A stretch of DNA of 64,000 nt, taken from Gaertneriomyces semiglobifer. Lineage: Eukaryota > Chytridiomycota > Chytridiomycetes > Spizellomycetales > Spizellomycetaceae. The notes under the pieces are model-generated. The model was not told where the DNA came from. It ran no database searches and was given only the letters and a program-made list of their open reading frames with translations. Every line of letters begins with the position of its first letter. Within the stretch, counting starts at the first letter, position 1. The stretch covers positions 1,116,001 through 1,180,000 of the forward strand of contig JAHLKF010000005.1 in NCBI GenBank assembly GCA_025558075.1, written 5' to 3'. A program made the position numbers and the translations under genes. Of this stretch, positions 1-11,076 are shown one piece after another.

Positions 1-2735
1 CGTTCACCCCGTCAGCCAACTCAACCGTGAAAGCGGCATTCGGCCATTCTTTTTGAAGCATCTTTACGATGAAGACAGAATTCGCATCGGGCATGTCCGT
101 GTTCCCACCACCCGCTTTCTGGTTCTTGGCGAATATGACCATTCTGGAACACCTGTCCACACCAGCCATCAACAGCGACGTGCGCTTCAACGGATTGCCA
201 CGAACGATGTGGATATCCGGGTACATGAATATCTCTGCCCAAATGCCGTCGGTGGTTTCTGGCATGTACTCTAATAAACAGACGATTGGCGTTGTAGCGT
301 AGGCAGATACTGGGGTTAAGGGCGGCGTGGTGATAGTGGAAGTACGAATAGAGCGTATGAAATGCCGAATGCCGCGTGAGGTCATGTTACCGCAGAGGAT
401 GATATGCGACGATATACCAAGGGAGAGTGAGTTGGGTGGGAGTGGCGGCATGTTCTTATCAACATCGGTACTAGACGGGTCACTGGATTCCAAGATTGCA
501 GATTTTTGGAAAGATGATTTTCCGGGCGATGCCATATCAGAACCATATGAGCTAGTAACATAATCGTCCAACTCTTTATCAAGTTCCATTAGATTGAGTT
601 CGTCACGGATGGCGGTGTCCTTATACTGAAGCAGCACACGCAGTACGAACTCGTCACCTCCATCGGCGGCAGCGAAAGCAATATCGTCATCCTTGAAGCG
701 GTATTCACGCCCTGGGTTGAGTCGGATAGGGTTGGTGTTAAAGCCTGCATTCGCAGACATCACAGCAAAGACAATGGCGCCGAACGTTTGATAGATTTCT
801 TGTACCACATGATGGAAGCGTACTCCGACCAGGCCAGCAGGTATCTTGAAGGAAACTATTTGATGTCCTGCGCCGTGCTGGTATTCTTGAGTCCATGGGT
901 TGAAAAGATCGGCGGTCATCCTTGCGTCTTTGTAGGTATGGACAAGATTGAGTACCAGAGTCAATAGACCTGGTACCAGACAATTCCTCGCTAAAAGCGC
1001 CATTTTGATCTCGTCAATACACAGTATTCGGTCGCAGCCGCATGTTTGAGATAGGTCCTGCGATCTGATGTCTTGGACCTCGGCGAAGATAGGTAAACCA
1101 GCAACGAAGTTTTTGGCTGTCAACGACATCATCAAGATCTGAGCGTCCATGCCACGGGTGACGCGAAGCTCACTCTCCTCAGTACCGGCGTCAGCAACGG
1201 TAGGGCTGTCTTGATTGAGTAAAAACAAAGCGGTGGCAAAGTTTGCCTGCGCCCGCTTGAGATCATTGGCGTTCAGTGCAGTGCCGCGGAGATAGTACAG
1301 GCGATTCCGATAGAAAGGATGCCTCATCAATTTTCGCACTTCCATAGACGGTTCCTCCTCGTACAGCACCACTACGTGTCCTTCTGGGTCCGCGGTGAAA
1401 TATTCGCGACAGAAGTCAACGATACCGTTATAGGAGACTGTTCCGGCAATAATGATGTGTGCGTGATCCCCAGAAAGTGCGTACTTGGCACGTTGATAGG
1501 CCGATGTCGAGTTGTATATTTCGGCAACTTTACCGGTCTGCAGCGGCACAAAGATCAAGACGAAGACGATAAGGACCATGACGATCATTCGCGATGGAAC
1601 AGAACTGGGCGTAAGATCCCCGAAACCGATAGTACTGAAGGTGACCATGATGTAATACAAACTGTCGTGCCAGTTCTCAAGAGATGCATCATCCGGTTTC
1701 CCTTGGTGAATGGATTCCAAGGCATTGATGATGCTAGCGCTCAGAAAAACAAAGTTCATAAACGTTAGTGCGAGGATGGTCAGTTCCCGCTTTTCCTCTG
1801 TCTCGCTGAAGCTCAGAAGTCGATACGTCCGGAGGATTCTACTGGCTCGAAGAATACGAAGAAGTCCCAAGAACCAGACATACTGTGATGTTTCCGAGAT
1901 CAAGACGTATACGAAAGGAGGAACAATTGAAAGTAGGTCGATAAGTGATCCTGGGTTGAAGTAGAACCTGAGGCAGTCTTCCGCGGTGTAGAAGGACAGC
2001 ATGTAGTCGAGGAGAAACATTGCTGCCAAGAATAGATCGAAGTATTTGATATGACGGCGATCCCTTCGCTGAATGGAGTATGTCAAGAGGACATAGTTGA
2101 CAATGGCGGCAACCGTACAGAGGACTTGGAATATCATCCAGAGTCGCGCCCAACGGCTCACATCAATCCAACGTCGAATAGCCTCAGGGCTCAATCGATC
2201 GGTCCACGTCCTGCGTGTTCTCCTCGTCAAATCATGGAAATAGTTCTCAGCAGCGTCCAACGGCGCGAACCCCGTCATAAAGCGCCGAGTGCCAAGAGTT
2301 GTACTGGCGTCCCGTTGTTCACGCTCACGAGCAGTAGAGCCACGCTCATGTCGCACTTGCTTGGCTTGAATCTTCTGCTGCTCTTTGCGAATCTTCCGGA
2401 TATCGGCAGTGTTACTGTATCCTCTGGTTAGCGACAAACCGAGCTCGCTCAATGGATCGCTGAAGAGGTCCTCGTCTGGGAAACCATGTTAGCAAAAAGA
2501 TTGCATCCGAGAGACATTGCGTGAACTCCATACCAAAGCCGTATACCTTCGCTTGGTAGTAGCGCCAGACAAACCGCATGAACCGCGCGGCGATGATCGA
2601 CACCGGGATGATGACGAACGGCGCCCACAAAATGACGTTGTAGACGCGGGCATCGTCTACAATCGGTGGTGCGTCTTCATCCCCGTATGCTTCGTCCTCC
2701 CCCATCTTGGCCTCACCACACGATCCCAGCAGCAT
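1..2735 (-). CDS. Slo-type (BK/Slack-like) potassium channel, 3' end beyond window
   Basis: Six/seven-helix K+ channel of the Slo family with cytosolic RCK domains, expected in a plasma or internal membrane. Exon 1 (2735-2534) encodes an acidic N-terminus and one helix resembling Slo S0. A 58-nt intron (2476-2533, GTATGG..GCTAAC..CCCAG) joins it in frame to exon 2, which stays open to base 1. Exon 2 holds S1-S3, an arginine-rich S4 (LLRILRASRILRTYRLLSF), the pore with selectivity filter STIGFGD near 1616-1640, S6, then an RCK1 region (HIIIAGTVSYNGIVDF) and the start of RCK2 (HIILCGNMTSRGIRHFI, about 300-400). TIGFGD is closer to the Slo2 TVGFGD than to the Slo1 TVGYGD filter. No clear calcium bowl is visible. 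The C-terminus lies outside the window. The start at 2735 is the first ATG of the open frame. Confidence 0.88.
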
Positions 2736-3126
2736 CTCTGGGACTTCAAAAGGTAGACGGATGAGACGCGACGCGGAAATTGCTTACGTAATTGATTAGG
2801 ACATACCCTTGGCTTACCTCACCCCAAGCACGACATTCTCCGTCACTGCACTATAAGAAAGGAAGATACATTAGATCCTGCGCTATAAATCGTTTGTGAA
2901 GAGAGTTTCCCAGTCTAATCCACTCATGTCCATGTGCCAGCGCTCAGCGCCGGCATTGCGAGCAACCATTGAAGCATCGCGTGGGGCATGTCAGAAATAA
3001 ACAAAGCACTGATACTAACCAAACAGTGTTTGCACGCAATCGGTTGTCGACAGCTCCATCCGCAGACATCCAACTGGGGACGCAACAGCACGAGCGTAGG
3101 CGCCTAGGCTGCGAATGACCCTCAGC
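2736..3126. other. Intergenic region upstream of the channel gene
   Basis: About 390 bp separate the channel start codon from the stop of the next minus-strand gene. No convincing coding exon, TATA box or repeat was seen. It presumably holds the channel promoter and 5' UTR. Confidence 0.4.
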
Positions 3127-3605
3127 CTAGGTGAGGCGCCTCCGTTTACCGTCACCGGCCTCCTCATCTTCACACCGCTTCCGCTTCTGTGCTGTTGCGA
3201 CAACCTGCGGAGTGATACACACAGGTTGGATGCTGCCCCCAGCCTCTGCGGCAGGAGCTGCGACGGGTATCTTCCATTTGGTGCAAACACGGTGTTTGAG
3301 GTGCCTGGTGACGGAGTCCCGCCTGGCAAAGAGTCGCCCACAGATTTTACACCGGGGCTCCTCTTTGCGCAGGCTAGGACGTCGCTGTGGTGCTTTGGCC
3401 CTCTAACGTAGCAATAACAAACAGTTAGCGTGCCGCGGTACGGTTGAGGTGTTCAGAGTATATTGAAGCTCACCTCCCCGGCCCTTCGACGCCCGCATCC
3501 CACCTCCAACGCCTCCTGTTGGAGGTGTTCGTCCAACAACTGCAGTAGCCCCTCAAATGAGGAGGCCTCGACCACTTGGTCGAGAAAAGCGAAAATCTGG
3601 TTCAT
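3127..3605 (-). CDS. Small single zinc-finger protein (C2HC type)
   Basis: Two exons, 3605-3474 (44 codons) and 3402-3127, joined in phase 0 across a 71-nt intron that starts GTGAGC, carries GCTAAC and ends GTTAG. The predicted protein is 135 aa. The N-terminus (MNQIFAFLDQVVEASSFEG) is helical and acidic, possibly a dimerisation segment. The middle carries one zinc finger with spacing C-x2-C-x12-H-x5-C (CKICGRLFARRDSVTRHLKH, then RVC). The C-terminus has basic clusters KRKR and GKRRR that look like a bipartite nuclear signal. A sequence-specific DNA-binding or transcription role is inferred; no target is known. The gene was recovered by splicing because neither exon makes a long ORF alone. 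Confidence 0.6.
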
Positions 3606-3710
3606 TTTGATATCGCTTGGGGGCTACTAGTGGGGGGGCCCGACACACTGCCCATTTTAAGGCAGTTCAAGTCCGGCGCCCCCTGTTGCTCTCCCAGGAC
3701 AGTGACGTAC

Positions 3711-3750
3711 GTTGCTGAAAGCACCTGATGCTGAGGTGCTATTCAGCAAC
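3711..3750. repeat. Hairpin at the 3' end of the 178-aa unknown gene
   Basis: Two 16-17 nt arms (left 3711-3726, right 3734-3750) pair with a single bulged base around a 7-nt loop. The right arm covers the last codons and the TAG stop of the neighbouring minus-strand gene. The role is unknown; a 3'-end or mRNA structure is possible. Confidence 0.7.
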
Positions 3751-4329
3751 TTGGTCGCTGGTCAGATTGTAGTCATCGCTGACCAGTGACCGGAACTCAG
3801 CGAGTTCGTCGTCAGTCCGCTCGTACGCATCCCATTGAGGGTGGCTACGAGAAACCAGATTTCCGCGCTCAGTTGAATGGACAAGGCGGGAGAGGTCGAG
3901 CGTCAGTGTCGGAACCATTGAGCTTTTAAATGCCCGATGGGTCTCAGGGTGCATTGGGTCGATGGTCGATGCGCGTAAGCGCGCGCCTCCGCCGACGTTG
4001 GTCATCGCTCTGAATCGTTCTGAGGCAGTGTCTTTGCTGAGTTTGAATCCGACCTGGGTACGGACAATGGGGGGAACCGAGGGGAGTTTCTGGGAGGAGG
4101 CCAAAGAAGCTAGCCGATAAACAAATGGGCCCTGCGCTGGAAAGCGTACTGGATGTGAACGAGGCATGATCTTCTGAAAGTACTCATGTAAACCTGGCCT
4201 GTTCAAAATGTTTGGCTACGCAGACAACGATTAGAGTTGGTCCATAGGCAACTTCCTTCCCTGTGTGATTTGTCCTTGACCAGCTGCTCCAGTCCGTGCT
4301 TCCCATCCCCAAAGTTGTGTGTCTTTCAT
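3739..4329 (-). CDS. Unknown conserved-looking protein, 178 aa
   Basis: Exon 1 (4329-4253) starts MKDTQLWGWEARTGAAGQG and is joined across a 54-nt intron (4199-4252, GTTGCC..CTAAT..ACAG) to exon 2 (4198-3739), giving QGRK-PGLHEYFQKI in frame. The protein is soluble, proline- and arginine-rich in the first half and acidic at the end (TSDQVAE). It has no signal peptide, membrane segment or motif I recognise. Short tryptophan-containing proteins of this kind occur among flagellar accessory proteins, but that is only a guess. The 5'ss GTTGCC is weak, so exon 1 is less sure than exon 2. The stop codon is buried in a hairpin. Confidence 0.5.
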
Positions 4330-6839
4330 TGTGTATGTCTCGAGTCCATGCATAACTAGGTCAAGGCGAACCAACATTTCCTCACTGCGCGCATACCTGA
4401 AGCCCTCGACGGATGAAATAGATGGTCCTCCAACTCACCGTGCGGACTAGTTCTCAACCGATCTCAGAGGGTTGGTTCACAGGCGTTATTGCCGGTATTT
4501 CGCGGTTTGCCCTGTGGGAATTGTTTGTATTCAAGGTTTCTGAACATACATAGAGTCGAACCGCCACTACAACTGATCTCTGTTCATCATCATGCTTCTC
4601 GATGGCATGCTCCCTGCTCATATTCCCATGCACGAGATGGATCCTGGCCTGGGAACCTAAGTCACTAGAAACACGTCTTACTTTGGTTGTTCGCCAAACG
4701 TCCTTCCCACAACACACCCCACGCAACAGCTGTTGGAGAGGTGTCTGGCGCTGCTCCCGGAAGGCTTACGTAGAGCATGAAGCTACTTGACACTGCATGG
4801 AGCTCGAGCTACTGGAGGACAACTGCCCTAATGCGAACGACATTATCATTCTACTGATTCTACTTGGTGGCAACTGTAGACCTAGCCGATTCCCAAAAGC
4901 CGGTGCTGGAAAGGGTCAAGTATGCACCATCAGCTTCCCCAACACGTCGCCGCACCCAACGTACAGGCATTAATCGACAGTGTGTGTGAAAGAGATTCAC
5001 TACCCTTCTGCACACTTGAGCATTCTGCTGGAACTCGATACCGCCAATGAACGAAAGCCGAATACAAATTTGTTCACTTGGGGTAGTACTATGGCAGTAC
5101 CTACGCAAAGGTGCCGTGTGGACGCAGATGGAAAAGGAAACAAACACAGTCTACAGAACAGCGTTACCTCGGGAGTGTGCCGGTACCCTCGGCGCTGTCG
5201 AGAGAGCTGGCACCTGTGCGCACCAGTGCCTGCATTGTTTATGGCAGATCGAAGTTGACGTGCAGACTCTGCCGGGGCCCCAGAAACTGCACCTGGCTGG
5301 ATACTGGAGTTGATGGAAGGATGAGGACCGCACTCCTGCATCTGATAGGCTCTCTGGGGACTCTCGAACTGACAGGGGGCCGAAGTGGTCCCGTCTGTTT
5401 ATGGTGTGACTATAGCACGGTAGGTCGGCCTCCAGGTAGCAGCCAGCATCGAAAACGTGAAGGCATTGATGGCCTACGAACCCTCCACACTTGGGCTTTG
5501 CATCATGTTGAATAATATACGTGCTGTGGTGCGTGAGAAAATCTTCATGTTTGTCATTCAGGTGTTGCTCGTACCTTTCCCAGCCACGGCTGGCCAGCAC
5601 AGAGGCACAGCAATGTGATGCTGCTAAGAATCCTCTTGATGTCTGCCGCCCACTAGCGCACCCGCTCGAGGAATTGAGCGGCGGGTCGTCATCACAAAAA
5701 CGGGTTATTCCCACAGACTCCAAGTGGTCTTTGGTATCTCTCATCTTTGACAACACAGGGTCCATTTGTCGCGAGATCTCGAATGCTCCAATGCCACATG
5801 GCGATACCGGGACATGATCACAATGACAAGCACTTCGCCAAATAAACTGATAAAGGCATGCTTGTCGAGTTCCTGTTGAGGACTTGAGAACTGCTTTCTA
5901 GGGTGTGCTGCCGAATTCCCAGCCACACGTTCTCTGAAGGTGTCATCTACTTGGTATGGGCGTAACGTGGGAATATTTCGAATCTTCGACGCATTGCGAG
6001 GTCGCATGTATGCGCCAAGGACTGCTGTGGCCTCATGCTGCAACAACCGTCCAAGGATCCTCCGTCGTTGAGGTTGAAGCTCCAGACGGCGCTCTTGTCG
6101 AGCTTGATCTTAAGTAAGCTTGAGAACGCGTTCACATTCACACGCGTATGGGAACAAACGCGCTGGTATACAGTCAAAACCGCAGAAAGGGCCTGTCCAA
6201 ATCGTGCCACATTTGTACAGGCTCTTTTGAGGAGCTGGCACTGCGTGCTTCTGCTGTCGTCACAGGCAGTTCGGACACGACGGCTAGAAGGTCCACGTGG
6301 AGCGCATCTCACAGTGAGTGCTCTACTAACAAACCCGGCTGTTCAATCGAAGTCCTTGCTGTTTTGGACGAGGGGAGATTCATCATGATAGAAGGCAATG
6401 AACGCAGGTGTGCTAGCACAGCTTCAAAGAGCAAGTGAAGGTGTCTCAAAGATTCAAATAACGTTGGCACTACAGGAGTCGCGGTTGCGCACAGTGCCTT
6501 GTGTGAGTGTAGTCTGTTACGTTCCTTGTTTCTCTAAAGGTATAAGGTTTGCAATCATGACGAGAGACGAAAGAGTTTGAGCAGGTCATGTACGGATGAG
6601 GCTGGCATTCTGCAATGCTTGGAACCGGCCGCCACGACCCTATGCACACAGTTCACATTCGAAGGCAAATCACCCAACATGTACACGACATGGCTCGCCT
6701 TTTGCTGGCTACACGCAGGATGGATGATACATGAAAGAATAAAGAATAAGACTGAGAATATGGTAAGGGAACTCGAAAGATGATGTTGTCCAAAAAGTTT
6801 ATTGACACTTCATTTACATAAGCACATTGATATTCGAGT
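4330..6839. other. Gene-poor stretch, no secure gene
   Basis: About 2.5 kb with many overlapping short ORFs and no recognisable domain. The longest are minus-strand frames at 5151-5765 and 5741-6046, described separately. No tRNA, repeat or strong promoter element was seen. Confidence 0.4.
5151..6046 (-). CDS. Doubtful minus-strand ORFs, possible exons
   Basis: Two adjacent minus-strand open frames, 6046-5741 (101 codons) and 5765-5151 (204 codons), lie in different frames. The first reads like ordinary protein (PRNASKIRNIPTLRPYQVDD). The second is rich in Cys, His and Ser, like non-coding sequence. No GT..AG intron was found that joins them convincingly. They could be a decayed gene, exons of an unresolved gene, or chance. 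Confidence 0.2.
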
Positions 6840-7203
6840 CTACTGGTTCATTGCGCGTTGCATATCGCCCTTTGCCTGTGTCGTTGCACCGGAGGCCTGC
6901 ATTCTCTCGTTGCCCAATGCTGATCCGACGTTCTTTTTGATGGCACCGCCCATAGAGTCCATGCCGCCTTCAACGCGGTTACCCTGCTTGACAGCCTCGA
7001 CCTTTATAAATGTGGATGGTAAGCCATTGACTCTTCTGAAGTATTCAAAGGTTTTGAAAGAAGCATACCTCAGCGTTGCCGGCCGCGCGCTGGCTAGCGC
7101 CTTCCATTCTCATGCTCTGGTTGCCGACCATTTTGCCGACTCCCTCCTTCATGGCACCCTTGGTGGCTTCCATGTTTCCGTGTGTGCGAGAGACTCCAGT
7201 CAT
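6840..7203 (-). CDS. CsbD-like stress-response protein, 98 aa
   Basis: Exon 1 (7203-7069, 45 codons) and exon 2 (7001-6840) are joined in phase 0 across a 67-nt intron (GTATGC..ATAAAG). The product is a small, hydrophilic Gly/Ala/Lys/Met-rich protein with repeated CsbD-type units, e.g. GAMKEGVGKMVGN followed by GAIKKNVGSALGNERM. The CsbD family is defined by this G-x3-(K/E)-x3-G-x4-GN pattern and is general-stress induced in bacteria; fungal members are small soluble proteins of unclear biochemistry. A good TATA box lies about 140 bp upstream, and a T/G-rich leader (7204-7320) precedes the start codon, as expected for a highly inducible gene. Confidence 0.85.
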
Positions 7204-7344
7204 TTTGATGATGTTGATTTGGTAAGGTAAAAGGTAAGAGTTGAGGGTTTGCTTGTAAAGAGTTGCTTGCTGTTGCTTGTTGTTGTTGTGTTTGCTTGTT
7301 TGCTTTGTCTGATGAACTGGGAGGAAAGAGGGACGCCGGTGCTC

Positions 7345-7352
7345 CTTTTATA
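7345..7352 (-). promoter_or_regulatory. TATA box of the CsbD-like gene
   Basis: Minus-strand TATAAAAG lies about 142 bp upstream of the start codon at 7203, leaving room for a roughly 110-nt T/G-rich leader. Confidence 0.6.
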
Positions 7353-8840
7353 GACGAGCTGGGAGCCCAGTTTCGATGGAAGGCCCTACGTCAGGCTCAC
7401 CCTCCTCAACCGTCACCGGCGTCACCAGCTGCTGTGCACATCAGCTCAAAGTGGATCCAGGTAGGGAACGTGACCATCACTCGCGGGAAGACACGCCATG
7501 GTCAGGACAAGGCTGCGCCCTGGATGAATTGGCCATGACGCACTCGACAATAAGTGGACACTGCCGCGCCAAGGAGAAACCCTCAGGCACACGACCAGAC
7601 GCAAGTCTGCTCAGTCCTTCGGACTCCTTCCTGGGAAGTTCCTGCCGTCAACGTCAGTGAACGTGTGGCCTGTGGGTTGATAACGCGCCGTACGTCATAA
7701 CTCCGACAGCATTACCACACGCGCAAGTCATGTGACTTCGCATATGTGTTCGACTGACGTTTCTCGTACGAGGACAACTATGGATACTACCGTCAACCGC
7801 AGATCTTGATGAGATGGACGAAAGACCAAGGCAGGAAGGACTGCGATTAGCTCGCTGACCGGCTGTGAACATGATTCCAGTGAACGTTTTGCGAGGCTCC
7901 CGCAAAACTACAGGGAAATCACTTCTCGCTACCCTTTCAGTGACGGCCTGGAGACTTCTTCAGGTTGCAGTTCAGGGAATAAGGGAAAGATTGGAGGGCA
8001 TTAACCACCTTTGGAGCTGATTGGATGCCCTGCGGACCCATGGCTATGGAAAACGAGTTAAGGGTTGTACTAGGTATATTATTGATCACCACGGGTGCCT
8101 CTGCGAATGATTTAGAGTTCCGCTCTGGAAGTCTCACGGTCAGACGAACGATCTGCAAGCAACATTCAGTTGTTCAGCGGTGGAGCATGTAGAAATATTC
8201 GTCTTGGGCATACACCACCAAATTCGTACATTGCGGACACTGGGAACTGCGTAATCGATCATTCGTGTTGTTTGTGAATTGAGGATCGAGGGAAACATGG
8301 TCCCAGAGCGGGTGATTGCTCGTCGTAGTCATTTTGGTTAAATGGCGGATGGGATTGATTGCTTGAGTTAATTGTAACTTGGATGTCGAGGGCAACATGC
8401 CATGCGTTCGCTCTTCGAGCGACACCAGGAGCGAGCGATTGCTGGTCGTCATGATTTTGTTGGATGACGGATAGGCAAAGTGCGCTCACCTCTCGATCCA
8501 GATAATGTATGCGTATCGTCAATTTCATCCCAGGCTACGCAAACAGCATAGGTGGAGGTCTTAATAAGTCTGAACGACATCATGGCGATGTGCATGTGCA
8601 GAGAACCATTATGTTCCGGAGGAGAACTTATGGCGGTACCAGCGCCCTGAGCACCAAGACAAGGTTTCTAGTTCTTTTATGCACTACTTCTTATATACAA
8701 GGTCACCGAAACGAAGGCTATATACATCGCAGCAAATCTGATATGTACAAACACAAGCTCCTCCAGGGCGATGCAACATACATATATACATAGGATACAA
8801 TACCAGGCCATCCTACCGTTACGGCGTCCAATCCATTCGT
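7353..8840. other. Intergenic region with a decayed duplication
   Basis: About 1.5 kb. A minus-strand ORF at 7937-8158 (73 codons) could be an exon but has no support. A diverged direct repeat is present at 8286-8474. The part next to 8840 is the 3' flank of the PH-domain gene. Confidence 0.4.
8286..8474. repeat. Diverged direct duplication
   Basis: Segment 8286-8350 and segment 8386-8474 share a run of matched blocks (TCGAGGG-AACATG, AGCG-GATTGCT-GTCGT, ATTTTG, GGCGGAT/GACGGAT) separated by small indels, so an ancient local duplication is likely. The minus-strand frame through both reads MTTSN..S and MTTTSN..P. Confidence 0.45.
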
Positions 8841-9638
8841 TCACTCAGGACACGACTGGATTGCGTTTCTCAATGTACTCAACCATGTAACCATATCCTC
8901 CTTCTGATGGCATTTAAAGGTGACAAGGCATTTGCCTTCTTCTCCCTCCGTGGTTCCATTCTGCCTATGCCGCAGCTCCAGAACATACATTCCATGCTCG
9001 GAGACTCGGATGTTCATACCCTTCTTGAGCGAAATCGCAAAAGATTTCGTACCTGCCGCCGTATTGGGCTTGGCAAAGACCAGTGTAGGAGCAGCAGAGG
9101 TCGGATTGGAATGCAGGGTAAGGATACGAGATTTGAATTTGGGACCCAGAATGGTAGAGGAGAGTTTGAGAACTGGCGTTGAGTGAGGAATGGTTGTCGA
9201 CGGTGTGGGAACCATTGTAACAGGAGAGGCTGGCTCCGAAGGAATACTTGGCAAACTCTTTCCGCTGATAACACTCGTGGTACTCCTCGCACTCGTGGGG
9301 AATCCGCTTCCACTTGGCATCTCGGTTGGAGAGATAATTTCCAGCTCATTCAGCATTTCATTCAACGTGATAGTCAGATTTGAGGGTCGTCGGGCGACGT
9401 TGGTCAATGTTGGAATCTTGCTGCCTCGACAGGTAGTGGGAGACCCAAAGCCAGAGTCTCGGTTGGTGTTGAATGAGACTGAAGGAGATGATGATGTCGA
9501 CGCAGAAGAATAGGAAGCATGGTAGGAGGTTTCGTCCACCTCTGGGAACGGATACCCATTGTCGTCTTCTCGAGCCATTTCGCGTAGTTGACGGGCGTAG
9601 GAACTCAGACCGACTGGAGAGGTGGGTGGAGACGACAT
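8841..9638 (-). CDS. PH-like domain protein with disordered N-terminus, 265 aa
   Basis: Single coding exon. Residues 1-150 are Ser/Thr/Pro-rich and probably disordered (SYSSASTSSSPSVSFNT). Residues about 165-262 fit a pleckstrin-homology fold: strand-rich start (KFKSRILTLHSN), middle strands (HGMYVLELRHRQNG) and a final amphipathic helix with the diagnostic tryptophan (KEDMVTWLSTLRNAIQSC). PH domains bind phosphoinositides or proteins at membranes; the ligand cannot be read from sequence. A GTAAGT..CCAG intron in the 5' UTR (9640-9688) ends one base before the ATG, which supports this start. Confidence 0.7.
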   Translation of the reverse strand: MSSPPTSPVGLSSYARQLREMAREDDNGYPFPEVDETSYHASYSSASTSSSPSVSFNTNRDSGFGSPTTCRGSKIPTLTNVARRPSNLTITLNEMLNELEIISPTEMPSGSGFPTSARSTTSVISGKSLPSIPSEPASPVTMVPTPSTTIPHSTPVLKLSSTILGPKFKSRILTLHSNPTSAAPTLVFAKPNTAAGTKSFAISLKKGMNIRVSEHGMYVLELRHRQNGTTEGEEGKCLVTFKCHQKEDMVTWLSTLRNAIQSCPE

Positions 9639-9639
9639 C

Positions 9640-9688
9640 CTGGTCGTAATAACTTGTGGGAGGTAAGAATGAGGCGAGGACGACTTAC
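9640..9688 (-). other. 5' UTR intron of the PH-domain gene
   Basis: A 49-nt intron starting GTAAGT and ending ACCAG, one base before the start codon at 9638. It fits the intron size and signals of the window. Confidence 0.55.
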
Positions 9689-11076
9689 GTGGGCCGCAGA
9701 GGAAACTCTGTTGTGGCTGTCAAAAGAGGCGGGGGTGGAGTAAGTGGGTGAATGCCAAGGAGTGGAAAGAAGGCTGGGTGTCTACCGCACTTGCAGAGAG
9801 CGTCTGGTCGTCAACGCATCAATTGGTATAGTACCAATATCTATGCGGGTTGCTGTTCACCACTGTCTGGTGCGTACAGCAAGTCTTATGAAGGCGGGGC
9901 AAAAGTCAAAAAAATCAACGAATCAGGGTCTTCTCGAGGCGGAGAGGTTTGAAAACGCTTTGAGAGGCGTTTTGCAAGTGAGGACACGGAATGCTAGGGC
10001 AGAGTGGGATGGAAGCTACTTCTACAGAGTGCGAAGGAGACTTAGGAGAGTGGGGCAGATGTTAAGCGGCTCGTTGCGAGAGCTTGGATGTCTCATCAAA
10101 AGCACAACCATGCTCTGAACCGCTGAAGTACAATCACGCCATGAATATACAGGTGCCTACGATCGCAACCGTTGTCAGCAGGGGTTCGCTGTCTAAGACC
10201 CACTCTTGCACACATGGACTTCACACCACACCATCATGAGGAAGCAAAGAGCAGAAACATTCGTTGACAGTTGCCTGCTATGCGACTGCGAGCTCCCATC
10301 ACCAGTACCAGGTTGAGAGCGTTGTGGGGCGCCGATGGCTCATCATCAAGTTCTGATTGATGCTCATGCAGATGAGAGAGAAGCTCATCAGAGAACGCAA
10401 ATTGAACAAGATGAAGAGATTTTTTATGCGTGGCAATGCGGGAACTTTATCTTCCACGAGTTTCCACCGCCAGCTCCGCAGCCACCAAACAACAAAAGCA
10501 GGTCGCTGACTAGCTGGAAACGCCAAGATCCAACTACATTGGACCATACCGAGGCAACTGGTAGACAGTAGGTGTATGCACGGCTGTGCAGGCATATAGG
10601 GTTACATCCTGATCCAACAGTTGAATTAAAGTTGGGATCATCTTTGTGGTTGGGAATAGCCCAATGCCCATATAAGGAACGCCACAACTCAATATGAGGA
10701 TCCTGCGCCCGAGAAGAAACCATCAATACGGCGGGCCGTATTCTAAAAATGAAACTTCTCATCATACGGCAATTGCTCCGCGCCACAAATACCGTCTGTG
10801 ACAGTGACACTTCTTTACCATCGGAGCTAGCGATATTTGGGGTCTACGGTAGGCCTAGGCAAGTCTTACATGAGTGGAAAGGCTGACACAGCAGCTCAAT
10901 GCCAACGTGTGTGCGTGTGCCCGTTGTGCAAGGCTGCTGTGCGTCTGTCCCGGAGCGCATGGGAAGGAAAGGCGCTGCCAATAAAGCTGGTCCCCCACTA
11001 GATTCCTTCCACTTACTGCAGTGATTTAACAGTTCAGCTCGCTCTTACTCGTTCATTTGACCTGACAAGTTCAACA
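9689..11076. other. Divergent intergenic region
   Basis: About 1.4 kb between the PH-domain gene (minus) and the hydroxylase gene (plus). Open frames at 9744-10118 (+) and 10424-10810 (-) show no motif or splice logic. No repeats seen. Confidence 0.4.

Noticed and set aside
1319..1768. 149-codon plus-strand ORF
   Set aside because: Antisense to the pore and RCK1 region of the channel gene, which has clear conserved motifs.
5521..6438. Plus-strand ORFs of about 90-120 codons
   Set aside because: No domain, no splice logic, composition like non-coding DNA.
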